Shown here piece after piece: positions 9,248 to 18,888 of a DNA stretch of 64,000 nt. Source of the DNA: Fodinicurvata sp. EGI_FJ10296 (lineage in GTDB: Bacteria; Pseudomonadota; Alphaproteobacteria; DSM-16000; Inquilinaceae); the NCBI RefSeq assembly GCF_040712075.1, contig NZ_JBFCVL010000001.1, positions 627,501 to 691,500 of the forward strand, given 5' to 3'. A program made the translations under genes and the position numbers. The notes under the pieces are model-generated. The model searched no databases, had not been told where the DNA came from, and saw only the letters and a program-made list of their open reading frames with translations. Positions within the stretch are counted from its first letter, which is position 1; every line of letters begins with the position of its first letter.

Positions 9248-10386
9248 AAGTGCTCGCCGTCACGGGGACGCGGGCCGATTGGGGGCTGCTGGCTCCCGTT
9301 CTGGCGCTGATGCGGGATGATCGGCGATTCGACCTTCGAGTGGCCGTCACCGGTCAGCATCTCAGTCCGGCCGCAACGTCCCGGGCGGCGATCGAGACGG
9401 ACGGTTTTTCGGTCGACTATTCGATCGACATGATGCTGGGCGAGGAAGACGGGTATTCCGCTCTTTGTGCCGCGATGGGCCGCGCTACCGCCGGAATGGG
9501 GCAGGTCCTGGCCGATTTTCAGCCCGACATGGTCCTGGTCCTCGGCGATCGGTACGAGATTCTGTCGATGGTCAGCGCGGCCGTCGTCGCAAAAGTGCCG
9601 GTGGTCCATTTGTGCGGCGGCGATGTGACCGAGGGGGCGATCGACGATTCAATTCGCCATGCCATCACGAAGATCGCCAGCCTCCATTTTGTCACCAATG
9701 CCGAGGCGGCCCGGCGGGTCAGGCAACTCGGGGAAAACCCCGCGCATGTATTCAATGTCGGCAGCACCGGCCTGGACCGTATACGCTTGGTCGCCCGCAT
9801 GGATCGCCGGTCGTTTTTCGACAGCGTTGGACTTGAGCCGGCTGATCGCAATTTCCTCGTGACCTTCCATCCGCCGACACTGTCTGACGACGCGGAACGC
9901 CAGTGTGAAACCCTGCTGGCCGCTCTCCGGCGGTTTCCGGACGTTGGTCTGATTTTTACCGGCAGCAACGCCGACACGGGTGGGCGTGCCATCGACCGGG
10001 CCGTGAAAGCCTTTGTCGCAACACGGGACAATGCCGTCTTTCATGTCTCGCTGGGGTCAGAGAAGTTCTTTTCGGCGCTTGATCATGTTGATCTTGTCGT
10101 CGGGAATTCTTCCAGCGGGCTCTATGAAGCGCCGAGTTTCTGCGTTCCCACCGTCAATATCGGCGATCGACAGGCGCGGCGGCCGCGCGCCGGTTCCGTT
10201 ATCGACTGCGAGGCCAGCGTCGGCGGGATCGTCGCCGCGATCGAATCCGGCCTCACGCTGGATTGCAGCGGCGTCGTGAACCCGTATGGCGACGGTCATG
10301 CCGCTGAGCGAATTGTCGCACAGCTTGCGGCGATCGACGATCCTCGCCGCCTGATCAGGAAATCGTTTGTGGACGTGACCGGATGA
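9244..10386 (+). CDS. legG: hydrolysing nucleotide-sugar 2-epimerase (NeuC/LegG family)
   Basis: This 380-residue protein begins VTGTRADWGLLAPV, the NeuC-family signature (GTRaeyGlL), and contains VLGDRYEI, HLCGGDVTEGAIDDSIRHAITK and GNSSSGLYEAP, all hallmarks of the hydrolysing UDP-GlcNAc 2-epimerases. Beside legB and legC the expected reaction is release of the nucleotide with C2 inversion, giving 2,4-diacetamido-2,4,6-trideoxymannose. It starts at GTG 9244 inside the end of legC and overlaps legI by four bases. Confidence 0.88.
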   Translation: MKVLAVTGTRADWGLLAPVLALMRDDRRFDLRVAVTGQHLSPAATSRAAIETDGFSVDYSIDMMLGEEDGYSALCAAMGRATAGMGQVLADFQPDMVLVLGDRYEILSMVSAAVVAKVPVVHLCGGDVTEGAIDDSIRHAITKIASLHFVTNAEAARRVRQLGENPAHVFNVGSTGLDRIRLVARMDRRSFFDSVGLEPADRNFLVTFHPPTLSDDAERQCETLLAALRRFPDVGLIFTGSNADTGGRAIDRAVKAFVATRDNAVFHVSLGSEKFFSALDHVDLVVGNSSSGLYEAPSFCVPTVNIGDRQARRPRAGSVIDCEASVGGIVAAIESGLTLDCSGVVNPYGDGHAAERIVAQLAAIDDPRRLIRKSFVDVTG

Positions 10387-11465
10387 CCGACCAACCGCAC
10401 ACTCTGACAATCGCCGAGGCTGGCGTGAATCATAACGGCGACCTGGGAATGGCGCTGGCACTGGTCGACAAGGCTGCCGATGCCCGGGCGGATTTCGTCA
10501 AGTTCCAGACATTCAACGCCGCCAAACTGGCAAGTGCCTCTGCTCCCAAGGCCGCGTATCAGCAGCGGCAAACGGACAGGGGCGAAAGCCAGCTGGAAAT
10601 GCTGACCCGGCTGCAACTGTCCGCCGACGATCATCGGGCGATCATCGACCGCTGTGTCGCGCGGGGCGTCCGATTTCTGTCCACGCCTTTCGACGTCGGC
10701 AGTCTGGACCTCTTGACCCGGGAGTTCGGGCTCAGGGAAATCAAGCTGGGTTCGGGCGAATTGACGAACGGGCCGCTGTTGCTGGATGTTGCCCGCACCG
10801 GGGTCAATGTCATCCTGTCCACCGGCATGGGAACGCTGGCCGAGGTCGAGGCGGCATTGGGCGTGCTTGCGTTCGGTATGCTCCGGACCGGCGAGGAGCC
10901 GTCGAGCACGGCCTTCGCCGATGCGCTTGCAAGGCCCGAAGCGTGGTCGCTTCTGCGCGAGCGTGTGACGCTGTTGCACTGCACGACAGAGTACCCGGCG
11001 GCGCCGGCCGATACCAACCTCCGAGCGATGGACACGATGCGTGCGGCCTTCGGGTTGAGGGTCGGATATTCCGATCACACGGAGGGCAATGCCATAAGTA
11101 TAGCGGCAGTGGCCCGTGGCGCCGAAGTGATCGAAAAGCACTTTACGCTCGACCGCAGTCTTCCCGGTCCCGATCACGCAGCTTCGCTGGAACCCGCTGA
11201 GCTGTCGGCGTTGATCAGTGAGATACGGGCGGTGGAGACAGCGCTGGGGTCCGGTATAAAGCAGCCTTCCGCTTCGGAAATCGCCAATCGCCCGGTCGCC
11301 CGCAAGAGCCTTTTTGCCGCGCGGGACCTTCCCGCAGATCACGTCCTGACTTCTGACGACATCGATGTCATGCGCCCCGGTTCCGGACTGTCGCCCATGG
11401 ATTACTGGGCGATGTTAGGAAAACCGACGCGACGAAGTCACAACCGCGGAGACAGGTTGGGATGA
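10383..11465 (+). CDS. legI: legionaminic acid synthase (NeuB family)
   Basis: This 360-residue protein has the NeuB TIM barrel: EAGVNHNGD at the N-terminus, FVKFQTFN, TPFDVGSLDLL, KLGSGELTNGPLL, LLHCTTEYPA and GYSDHTEG, plus EKHFTLDRSLPGPDHAASLEP. The last about 60 residues, including RKSLFAARDLPADHVL, form the antifreeze-like SAF domain. NeuB-type enzymes condense phosphoenolpyruvate with the acetamido hexose to form the nine-carbon acid. The combination with legB, legC and legG points to legionaminic rather than N-acetylneuraminic acid. Both ends overlap neighbouring genes by four bases (ATGA). Confidence 0.9.
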   Translation: MTDQPHTLTIAEAGVNHNGDLGMALALVDKAADARADFVKFQTFNAAKLASASAPKAAYQQRQTDRGESQLEMLTRLQLSADDHRAIIDRCVARGVRFLSTPFDVGSLDLLTREFGLREIKLGSGELTNGPLLLDVARTGVNVILSTGMGTLAEVEAALGVLAFGMLRTGEEPSSTAFADALARPEAWSLLRERVTLLHCTTEYPAAPADTNLRAMDTMRAAFGLRVGYSDHTEGNAISIAAVARGAEVIEKHFTLDRSLPGPDHAASLEPAELSALISEIRAVETALGSGIKQPSASEIANRPVARKSLFAARDLPADHVLTSDDIDVMRPGSGLSPMDYWAMLGKPTRRSHNRGDRLG

Positions 11466-12097
11466 GCGGTCCGGCATTCCTGGCGATATTGGGCGCGGGT
11501 GGCCATGCCCGGGTTTTGCTTTCAGTGATGCGGGCGAATAGACTTTCTGTAGACGGTTGCATTTCCCCCGATGCGCCAAATGCGCTCTGGCCCGGCGACG
11601 TCCCGTGGCTCGGGGGTGACGAGGTCATGTCCGGACTTGATATTTGCCGATCCCAACTGATTAACGGCATAGGATCGACCGGTGACACAGACCGAAGGCA
11701 GAGAGTGTTCGATGCTGCAAAGTCTAAGGGATTTGATTTTCTGTCGATCCGACATGCATCCGCCATTATTGCAGACGGAGTATCGCTGGGAGAAGGGACT
11801 CAAATTCTTCCGCGGGTCATTGTTCAGACCGGATGCCGGATCGGTAATAACGCAATCTTAAACTCCGGATGCATTATAGAGCATGATTCAGTGATCGGAG
11901 ATCACTGTCACATTGCTCCCGGAGCCTGTCTTTCAGGTTCGGTCGTCATCGAACACGGTGCTCATATCGGAGTGGGTGCCGTCCTGAAGCAGGGTATTCG
12001 GGTCGGCGCCAACGCGATCGTTGGCGCAGGTGCTGTCGTGTTGCGCGACGTCGCCAACGAATCAACCGTTGTGGGGAATCCTGCCCGTCCACTGTAA
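11462..12097 (+). CDS. legH: NeuD/PglD-type N-acetyltransferase
   Basis: This 211-residue protein has a small Rossmann-like N-terminal domain (LAILGAGGHARVLLSV) followed by left-handed beta-helix hexapeptide repeats (for example IGNNAILNSGCIIEHDSVIGDH and the terminal VVGNPAR), the layout of PglD and NeuD acetyltransferases. In a leg operon such a protein most likely acetylates the C4 amine made by LegC (LegH step), using acetyl-CoA; O-acetylation of the finished sugar as in NeuD is the alternative. It overlaps legI by four bases and is followed by a 19-bp gap before ptmE. Confidence 0.8.
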   Translation: MSGPAFLAILGAGGHARVLLSVMRANRLSVDGCISPDAPNALWPGDVPWLGGDEVMSGLDICRSQLINGIGSTGDTDRRQRVFDAAKSKGFDFLSIRHASAIIADGVSLGEGTQILPRVIVQTGCRIGNNAILNSGCIIEHDSVIGDHCHIAPGACLSGSVVIEHGAHIGVGAVLKQGIRVGANAIVGAGAVVLRDVANESTVVGNPARPL

Positions 12098-12116
12098 GTA
12101 GTTTCTGGAGAGAGTC

Positions 12117-13172
12117 TTGAGGGAAGAAATAACGCACCTACTGATTTCGCCGGACGCTACCTTGAGAGAAGCGGTCGCCACGATAGACAGAGGCGCGCGC
12201 CAGATTGCGCTGGTCGTCAACGGCGACGGCCTTCTGGTTGCCACGGTAACCGACGGTGACGTCCGGCGAGGACTCTTGAAAGGGGCAGACCTGGATACGC
12301 CGGTCGCCTCGGTGATGCATACGAACCCGGTCGTCACCAACGCTTCCGACGGGCCGGAAGCTGCACGCCGGCTGATGCGCGAACGCAACCTGCATCACAT
12401 GCCCATCGTGGATGATTCCGGTCTGCTTGTTGATCTCGCAAGGATCGACGAAGTAGCCGGCCCTGCTCCGAACGCCACGCGCGTGGTTCTGATGGCCGGC
12501 GGCCTTGGCAAGAGGCTGCGCCCCCTGACGGAGTCGATACCAAAGCCAATGCTACCCGTCGGTGGCCGCCCGCTTCTGGAACTCATTATCCGAAACCTGT
12601 TGGGGCAGGGGTTCAGCCGATTCACCATCTCCGTCAACTATCGCGGAGACATGCTTCGCGATTATTTCGGTGACGGGACCCGTCTCGGCGCCGAGATCGA
12701 CTACATCGATGAAGATACGCCCATGGGAACGGCCGGAGCCCTGTCCCTCCTGCCTTCGCGTCCCCAGACGCCGTTTATCGTCATGAACGGCGATATCCTG
12801 ACCTCCGTTCCGTTCGAGTCTCTGCTCAGATTTCATGAAGAGACGGGCGCGGCCGCCACGATGTGCGCGCGGGACTATACGGTCCAGGTGCCCTATGGCG
12901 TGATCCGCATGGATGGTTCCCGCCTTGTGGACATCGAGGAGAAGCCGATGCACTCGCATTTCGTCAATGCGGGTATTTATGTATTGTCGCCTGAGTTGTT
13001 AGACGACCTGGAGCGGGGCATTCCGTTGGACATGACGAGCCTCTTCGAACGGCTGATCGCCCGGGGAGATCATGCGGCGGTCTTTCCGATCCGCGAATAC
13101 TGGATGGATATCGGCCGTGTCGAGGATCTGGAGCGCGCCAGAGCCGACTTCGAGATGGGCAGAGCAAAGTGA
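12117..13172 (+). CDS. ptmE: CBS-domain sugar-1-phosphate guanylyltransferase (PtmE-like)
   Basis: This 351-residue protein joins two CBS repeats (residues about 1-115) to a nucleotidyltransferase domain starting LMAGGLGKRLRPLTESIPKPMLPVGG near residue 125, with VMNGDIL and the ending YWMDIGRVEDLERA typical of hexose-1-phosphate nucleotidyltransferases. This CBS-plus-transferase layout is that of PtmE, which makes GDP-glucosamine in the GDP-based legionaminic acid route of Campylobacter (established knowledge for the family). The start is TTG 12117, supported by GGAGAG about five bases upstream. It overlaps legF by four bases. Confidence 0.8.
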   Translation: MREEITHLLISPDATLREAVATIDRGARQIALVVNGDGLLVATVTDGDVRRGLLKGADLDTPVASVMHTNPVVTNASDGPEAARRLMRERNLHHMPIVDDSGLLVDLARIDEVAGPAPNATRVVLMAGGLGKRLRPLTESIPKPMLPVGGRPLLELIIRNLLGQGFSRFTISVNYRGDMLRDYFGDGTRLGAEIDYIDEDTPMGTAGALSLLPSRPQTPFIVMNGDILTSVPFESLLRFHEETGAAATMCARDYTVQVPYGVIRMDGSRLVDIEEKPMHSHFVNAGIYVLSPELLDDLERGIPLDMTSLFERLIARGDHAAVFPIREYWMDIGRVEDLERARADFEMGRAK

Positions 13173-13870
13173 GAATCGCGGTAATCTGCGCCCGTGGCGG
13201 CTCCAAGGGCGTTCCCGGCAAGAATATTCGTCCCTTCGCCGGGAAGCCGCTGATCGCGTGGTCGATCGAGCAGGCGCGCCAGAGCGGTTGCTGTTCGATC
13301 GTCGCTGTCAGCAGCGACTCGGCAGACATTCTCGATGCGGCGCGCTCTGCCGGTGCGGACCTTCTGGTCGAGAGACCGCCGGAACTGGCTACGGACACCG
13401 TCTCCAGTCTGCCTGCCGTGGTGCATTGTGTTAAGGCAGCCGAAAACCACCTTGGCAGAGAATGCGACAGCATCCTTTATCTGCAGGCGACGAGCCCGCT
13501 TCGCATGGTCACCGACATCCAGGGGGCCGTCGCACTGCATGACAAGTCCAGGCCAGGCAGTGTGATTACCGGATGCGAAGCTCGGAACTCACCGTATTTT
13601 ACGCTGCTCGAAGAAACCGCCGCCGGCGGGGTCGCGCTGTCGAAGACGACGGTTCCGCCGGTTGTCCGCCGTCAGGATGCGCCGCGCTGCTACGACATGA
13701 ATGGCTCGATCTATGTCTTCACCCGCAGCCGTTTCATCGAGTCTCCGAAAGTCCTTTATGAGGACACCCGGCTCTATGAAATGCCGCCGGAGCGTTCGGT
13801 TGACATCGATACCGAACTCGACTGGATACTGGCCGAGGTGGTAGCTGACAGATACGGATTCCCATGGTAG
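13169..13870 (+). CDS. legF: CMP-legionaminic acid synthetase (CMP-nonulosonate cytidylyltransferase)
   Basis: This 233-residue protein begins AVICARGGSKGVPGKNIRPFAGKPLIAWSI-like, the CTP-binding loop shared by NeuA, PseF and LegF, and has LYLQATSPLR and the terminal VDIDTELDW motif of the family. It activates the nine-carbon acid as its CMP derivative for transfer to a glycan or protein. The start is GTG 13169 overlapping ptmE. It closes the operon and converges on lolA, with hairpins between them. Confidence 0.88.
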   Translation: MRIAVICARGGSKGVPGKNIRPFAGKPLIAWSIEQARQSGCCSIVAVSSDSADILDAARSAGADLLVERPPELATDTVSSLPAVVHCVKAAENHLGRECDSILYLQATSPLRMVTDIQGAVALHDKSRPGSVITGCEARNSPYFTLLEETAAGGVALSKTTVPPVVRRQDAPRCYDMNGSIYVFTRSRFIESPKVLYEDTRLYEMPPERSVDIDTELDWILAEVVADRYGFPW

Positions 13871-13907
13871 CCGGAGTCCGGCTACGTCAGGGGTTCGGCA
13901 AACCCTG
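13867..13907. terminator. paired hairpins between convergent legF and lolA
   Basis: The first hairpin (13867-13885) has an eight-base perfect stem, GTAGCCGG and CCGGCTAC, around a three-base loop and includes the legF stop codon. The second (13888-13907) pairs CAGGGGTT with AAACCCTG with one mismatch. There is no clear U-tract, so this is a likely bidirectional transcription stop rather than a classical intrinsic terminator. Confidence 0.45.
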
Positions 13908-13912
13908 GCGGT

Positions 13913-14533
13913 TCATCGGAACCGTTCCGGTGTCTGGAACAGCGAACTGCTCAGGGAGATATCGGTTTCGAGGTCTTCCAGTGTGATCTCGGTCGTTACG
14001 CCCTGGGCATCGTGGACCAGCCAGCCCTTGAGTTCGATCGGGTCGCGGTCGAATACCAGCGACAGCTCGCCGGCTGACGGCTCTTCGGTCTGGACGACAT
14101 CGATCCGGATGACGTCGAATTCGGTGCTGACGTCGCGCACGGTGACATCGCCCGACAGGCTGATCTGCTCGCGGGCGATGAAACCGGCCAGCGAGGATGA
14201 CAGGAACTGGTCGCTGCGCTGCCCCAGTTCCAGGTCGTAATAGGTAATGAACGTCCCGTTGGCGATGATCAGGTCGGGCGCGTCTTCGTATTCGATGCGC
14301 ATGCGTCCGGGACGGTCCAGATAGAACTCACCCTCGGCATAGCCGCCGCGGTCGGTCTGCTGGATAAACGTCGCCCGCAGCGACCGTATCCCCTGCAGAT
14401 AGGATTCAACCTCCGAAACGATCGCGTCGGGATTCGACCAGCCATCGGCCGATGCGCCGGTGGCAGTGAGGCCGGGCGCCAGCGCGAACGCGGCCGCCGT
14501 CCCGGCAAGTGTGAGAAAACGGCGTGTCATCAT
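13913..14533 (-). CDS. lolA: outer-membrane lipoprotein carrier protein LolA
   Basis: This roughly 206-residue protein starts at ATG 14533, where AAGGTG sits six bases upstream, and opens with a signal peptide (RRFLTLAGTAAAFALAPG) likely cleaved before the mature protein. The remainder matches LolA: IRSLRATFIQQ, GEFYLDRPGRMRIEYEDAP, a VTYYDLELGQ-like strand and SLVFDRDPIELKGWLVHDAQG. LolA carries lipoproteins across the periplasm from LolCDE to the outer membrane. It is 108 bp downstream of ftsK on the same strand, an arrangement common in alphaproteobacteria. Confidence 0.9.
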   Translation of the reverse strand: MMTRRFLTLAGTAAAFALAPGLTATGASADGWSNPDAIVSEVESYLQGIRSLRATFIQQTDRGGYAEGEFYLDRPGRMRIEYEDAPDLIIANGTFITYYDLELGQRSDQFLSSSLAGFIAREQISLSGDVTVRDVSTEFDVIRIDVVQTEEPSAGELSLVFDRDPIELKGWLVHDAQGVTTEITLEDLETDISLSSSLFQTPERFR

Positions 14534-14641
14534 ACGGTGCACCTTGGCGGTCGATGGTGGCGAAACTTGGTCGTCGGCGCGGCGTTCCGAAGCCCGCAGT
14601 CGAATTTCGCGGCCCCTTTGGGATTATTCACCGGGGTCGAG

Positions 14642-17305
14642 CTATTCATTGGGGTCGCGCACCAGAACCTCGCGCTTGCCGACATGGTTGGCGCTGCTGA
14701 CGACGCCATTGCGCTCCATCTCTTCGATGATGGTCGCCGCGCGGTTATAGCCAATCTGCAGATGGCGCTGGATAAAGCTGGTCGACGCCTTGCGCTCGCG
14801 GGCGACCAGATCGACCGCCTTGTCGTAGAGTTCGTTGCCCGAACCCGACCCCGAACCGGCCCCATCGCCACCGCCACCGCCACCGCCGATCCCGCCGCCG
14901 TCGTCGTCGGCTTCCTCCAGCACGGTGTCGTTATAAGCCGGCTCTCCCTGCCGTTTCAGATGCGCAACGACCTGCTCGACCTCGTAGTCGGACACGAAGG
15001 GCCCATGGACACGGGTAATGCGCCCGCCACCGGCCATATAGAGCATGTCGCCCTGACCGAGCAGCTGTTCGGCGCCGCCTTCGCCCAGAATCGTGCGGCT
15101 GTCGATCTTCGACGTGACCTGAAAACTGATCCGGGTCGGGAAATTCGCCTTGATCGTGCCGGTGATGACATCCACCGACGGCCGCTGGGTCGCCATGATG
15201 ATGTGGATTCCCGCCGCCCGGGCCATCTGGGCAAGGCGCTGGATCGCCCCTTCGATCTCCTTGCCGGCGACCAGCATCAGGTCGGCCATCTCATCGACGA
15301 CGACGACGATATAGGGCAGTTCCGTCATGTCCATGGGCTGGTCTTCAAACACCGGCTTGCCGGTATCGGGATCGAATCCGGTCTGCACCCGACGCATCAG
15401 CGTTTCGCCGCGCTCGCGGGCGTCGCGCAGCTTCTGATTATAGCCCTCGACATTGCGCACGCCCATCCGCGACATGCCGCGATAGCGGTCCTCCATTTCG
15501 CGGACCGTCCATTTCAGCGCCACGACCGCCTTTTTCGGGTCGGTCACCACCGGCGACAGCAGATGGGGAATGTCGTCATAAACCGACAGTTCCAGCATTT
15601 TCGGGTCGATCATGATGAAGCGGACCCGCTCCGGCGGCATCCGGTACAGCAGCGACAGGATCATGGTGTTGATCGCCACCGACTTGCCCGAGCCGGTGGT
15701 GCCGGCAACCAGCAGATGCGGCATGCGCGCCAGATCGGCGATCACCGGATCGCCGCCGATATCGCGCCCGAACATCAGCGCCAGCTTGGCAGAGGTCTGT
15801 TCCGCCGCCCGGGACTCCAGCAATTCGCGCAGATAGACGGTCTCGCGGCCCGGATTGGGCAACTCGATGCCCATGGCGTTCTTGCCCGGCACGACGGCCA
15901 CGCGCACCGACACGGCGCCCATCGACCGGGCGATATCGTCGCTCAGGCCGATAACGCGGCTCGATTTGGTGCCGGGGGCCGGCTCCAGCTCGAACAGGGT
16001 GACCACCGGACCGGGATTGACCTTTACGATCTGGCCCTTGACGCCGAAATCCGACAGCACGCTCTCCAGCGACGCGGCGGTTTCCGACAGCGCCTCCTTG
16101 GTCAGGACTTCGGCGCGCTCCTCGGTCGACGGCAGCGACAGCAGCGCATAGGGCGGCAATTCGTATGTCGTGTCGCCGCCCAGGCTGAGGATGTCCTGCC
16201 CGATACTGGCGCTGGCGCCGCCACTGCCCGCGGCCACAGGCTTCGGCGCCGCGCCGATCGCGGCCCCGAGCGCATCCTCGGTTGCCGCTGTTGCGTCCGC
16301 CGACTCCTTGGTCCGGGGGCGCGGCGCGGGGGTGTCGGTGCGGTCGGCCGTGGCGGGCGCCTCCTCTGCGGTGGCGGCCTCGTCGCCCGATCGCGGTTTG
16401 GCGGCCTTTGGCGTCTTGCGGACGGCGGGCGTTTCATCTTCTGTGCCGGTGTGAGGGCCTTCCCGGCGACGCAGCGTGCGTTGCGCCGCCCGGCCAGCGG
16501 CGACAGTCAGTTTCGCCGTCCGTCCGGCGGCCTTGCCGACCGCGACACCGGCAACCTGACTGCCGCGCGCCGTCTGTCGGCCGAGCAGACCCCACTCGCC
16601 CCAGCTAAGGCCAAAGGCGAGCAGAATCGTGAGGACGCCGAGGACGGCGAGAACGGCTGCGGTCATCCCCCGTCCGGCTGTCACGCCCATATCGCCTGCC
16701 AGACTCATGACGCTGTCCAGGACGATGACCCCGACCGCACCGCCCGGCATGCCGGCCGCTGCCCAGTTGGTCAGTGCAAAGGGCGTGTTGGCCAGCGGCG
16801 TGACGGCGGCGGCGAACAGCGCCAGCGCGATCATGGCGGCAAGCAGGCGGACCCACGCCCGGCCCATGGTGCCGCGCCGGATCAGCCGCCATGCCCAGGC
16901 CGTCAGGATGACGCAGAACAGGAACGACACGACGCCGAAAAGCTGGACCAGCAGATCGGCCGGATAGGCACCCCAGGCGCCCAGCAGGTTGTGATACTCG
17001 CCCGTTCCGCCGGCGGTGTTCCACGATGGATCGATCGGGGTATAGGTCGCCAGCGCCAGCAGCAACAGCGCCGCCAGGGCGCCGAACAGCAGGCCGATGC
17101 CCTCGGTCGCGCGCCGGGACAGCAGCTCCGCCGTTTCGGGCGGCAGCAGCCCGCCCTTGGCCTCACGGTTGCGCCGATTGCGCCGCGCACCGCTGCCGTT
17201 ACCAGTAGCGTTGCCGCCGGATCCGGCACCGGTTTTCCGGTTCGCCCGTGCGCCGCCGCCGCGACGGCCGGACCGGGCCGCCGGTGCGCTCAAGGATGCC
17301 GCCAT
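14642..17305 (-). CDS. ftsK: DNA translocase FtsK
   Basis: This 887-residue protein has four to five membrane segments in the first 220 residues, a low-complexity Ala/Thr/Pro linker (about 260-370), and the motor domain with Walker A GTTGSGKS at about 535-542, a [11 protein letters not shown] Walker B, and [19 protein letters not shown]. The end carries the winged-helix gamma domain ([17 protein letters not shown]) that reads KOPS sequences. A Gly-rich [11 protein letters not shown] stretch joins motor and gamma domain. FtsK couples chromosome dimer resolution to division at the septum. Its ATG follows the stop of the DapC-like gene by three bases. Confidence 0.95.
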   Translation of the reverse strand: MAASLSAPAARSGRRGGGARANRKTGAGSGGNATGNGSGARRNRRNREAKGGLLPPETAELLSRRATEGIGLLFGALAALLLLALATYTPIDPSWNTAGGTGEYHNLLGAWGAYPADLLVQLFGVVSFLFCVILTAWAWRLIRRGTMGRAWVRLLAAMIALALFAAAVTPLANTPFALTNWAAAGMPGGAVGVIVLDSVMSLAGDMGVTAGRGMTAAVLAVLGVLTILLAFGLSWGEWGLLGRQTARGSQVAGVAVGKAAGRTAKLTVAAGRAAQRTLRRREGPHTGTEDETPAVRKTPKAAKPRSGDEAATAEEAPATADRTDTPAPRPRTKESADATAATEDALGAAIGAAPKPVAAGSGGASASIGQDILSLGGDTTYELPPYALLSLPSTEERAEVLTKEALSETAASLESVLSDFGVKGQIVKVNPGPVVTLFELEPAPGTKSSRVIGLSDDIARSMGAVSVRVAVVPGKNAMGIELPNPGRETVYLRELLESRAAEQTSAKLALMFGRDIGGDPVIADLARMPHLLVAGTTGSGKSVAINTMILSLLYRMPPERVRFIMIDPKMLELSVYDDIPHLLSPVVTDPKKAVVALKWTVREMEDRYRGMSRMGVRNVEGYNQKLRDARERGETLMRRVQTGFDPDTGKPVFEDQPMDMTELPYIVVVVDEMADLMLVAGKEIEGAIQRLAQMARAAGIHIIMATQRPSVDVITGTIKANFPTRISFQVTSKIDSRTILGEGGAEQLLGQGDMLYMAGGGRITRVHGPFVSDYEVEQVVAHLKRQGEPAYNDTVLEEADDDGGGIGGGGGGGDGAGSGSGSGNELYDKAVDLVARERKASTSFIQRHLQIGYNRAATIIEEMERNGVVSSANHVGKREVLVRDPNE

Positions 17306-17308
17306 TGC

Positions 17309-18583
17309 TCAGCCTCCATCCGCGGCCACGCCTTCGGCCACCATGCGTCCCGGCGCTTTCGCCGCCTTCAGGCAGGCCGCCGCCCGTTCCAGCGCCGGCG
17401 CCAGGGTTTCCATCGGATGGACCAGCGCCAGCCGGATCCGCGCCGCCGCCGGATTGCGGCCCTCGGCGTCGTCATGGGCGAGATAGGCGCCCGGCAACAC
17501 GCGCACCCCGGTCTGTTCCCAGAGCAGCTTGGTGGCGGTCACGCCGTCGAGGCCGAAGCGCGTCACGTCGAGCCAATAGAAGAAGCCGGCGCGAGGGCCG
17601 GTCTGGCCGAACAGGTCTTCCGCCAGCCGTACCTTGTCGGCGTACAAACGGCGGTTCTCGGCGGCGTGGCCGTCGTCGCGCCATAGCGCGGCACTGACCG
17701 CCTGGACCGGCAGCGGCATTCCCGCGCTGGCATAGGAACGCAGGCGGTCGAACCGGCTGATGATGTCCTTGCCACCGGCGACGAAGCCCGAACGCATGCC
17801 CGCGATGTTCGATCGCTTGCTGAGCGACTGGAATACCAGGACATGCTCTGCCGCCTGCGGCAGCTCGCCCGACAGGGCGGCGACCCGCTCCAGCGCCCCT
17901 GGCGGTGGTGTGTCGCCGGAATAAAGGTCGATATAGCACTCGTCGACGATCAGCACGAAATCATGGGCGACCGCCAGCCGAATGGCGCGGTCCAGCGTAT
18001 CGGCCGGGATCAGCGCGCCTTCGGGATTGGTCGGCGAGCAGAGGTAATAGACCGACAGCCGGTCGAGCGTCGCCGCATCGAGCGACGACACGTCGGGCAC
18101 GAAGCCGTTTTCCGCAAGCGACGGCAGAAAGACCGGCTGCGCGCCCGCCATGACCGCGGCGGCCTCGTACGGCGCATAGGCCGGGTTGGGCATGGCGGCC
18201 AAGGGGGCGGCGAGCGGCGGTTTGCCGCGCGGGCCGGTATCGTCGACGGCCAGCAGGGCGGCCATGAACAGTCCCTCGCGCGTGCCCGAGACCGGCAGAA
18301 CGCAATCGGTCCCGAACCGCCCGGCGGCGCCAGGAAAGCGGCGGTCGAGCCAGCCGCAACAGGCGTCGCGGAAATCGGCCGTGCCGTCCTTGGGCGGATA
18401 GCGGGTCCAGTCCGCGGCGTTCGCGCGCAGGATCGCTTCGACGAAGGCCGGCGGCGTGTGCTTGGGCTCGCCCACGCTCAGCCATACCGGCTCGATCCCC
18501 GTCGGCGGCGCGATCGGGTCGAGCAGGGTACGCAGCCGGGCAAAGGGGTAGCTGTCGAGTTGGTCGAGGCGGGTGTTCAGCAT
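17309..18583 (-). CDS. class I/II PLP aminotransferase, DapC-like
   Basis: Starting at ATG 18583 this gives 424 residues; in-frame codons further upstream do not look like protein. The sequence has LSVGEPKHTPP, the substrate loop NPAYAPYEAAAVMAGA, YLCSPTNPEGALIP, the LIVDECYIDLY aspartate motif and the PLP lysine in SLSKRSNIAGMRSGF. It matches the alphaproteobacterial aminotransferases usually annotated as succinyldiaminopimelate transaminase (DapC) and commonly found next to ftsK. Three bases separate it from ftsK, so they are co-transcribed. Substrate assignment rests on context and similarity only. Confidence 0.82.
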   Translation of the reverse strand: MLNTRLDQLDSYPFARLRTLLDPIAPPTGIEPVWLSVGEPKHTPPAFVEAILRANAADWTRYPPKDGTADFRDACCGWLDRRFPGAAGRFGTDCVLPVSGTREGLFMAALLAVDDTGPRGKPPLAAPLAAMPNPAYAPYEAAAVMAGAQPVFLPSLAENGFVPDVSSLDAATLDRLSVYYLCSPTNPEGALIPADTLDRAIRLAVAHDFVLIVDECYIDLYSGDTPPPGALERVAALSGELPQAAEHVLVFQSLSKRSNIAGMRSGFVAGGKDIISRFDRLRSYASAGMPLPVQAVSAALWRDDGHAAENRRLYADKVRLAEDLFGQTGPRAGFFYWLDVTRFGLDGVTATKLLWEQTGVRVLPGAYLAHDDAEGRNPAAARIRLALVHPMETLAPALERAAACLKAAKAPGRMVAEGVAADGG

Positions 18584-18888
18584 GGTGGCTCCGTCGATTG
18601 CCGCCCGCCCGTTCCACCGATTCCACCGACCGGGCACAGGGCGGCGAAGAAGAACGTTTGCAGGCCCCCTGACCATAAACGCCGGCGATGATCCGGACAA
18701 GGCGGCGATGGAGGTGGGTGCCTCGTCTTCGGCCTGCCCGATCTCCCCGACATCATGCGGCAGGTGGCTGAGGGCTGGTGGCGCTGACTGCCCTCGCACA
18801 TATTGCTCTTGGGAGAGGCAGTTCGACGCGGGCCGAATTGTTCCAGATCAACGACAGGCCGGGTCCGTGGTGTTAGTGTTGTGAAATC
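18584..18888. other. 305-bp divergent region between the DapC-like gene and the copper cluster
   Basis: No gene or known riboswitch is recognised. The region separates the minus-strand aminotransferase from the plus-strand Cys-rich secreted protein, so it should contain both promoters. No CueR-type dyad like that before copA is visible here. Confidence 0.45.

Noticed and set aside
14537-17686. A 1049-codon plus-strand open frame
   Set aside because: It lies antisense to ftsK and is His/Arg/Gly-rich with no motif; high GC creates such long shadow frames.
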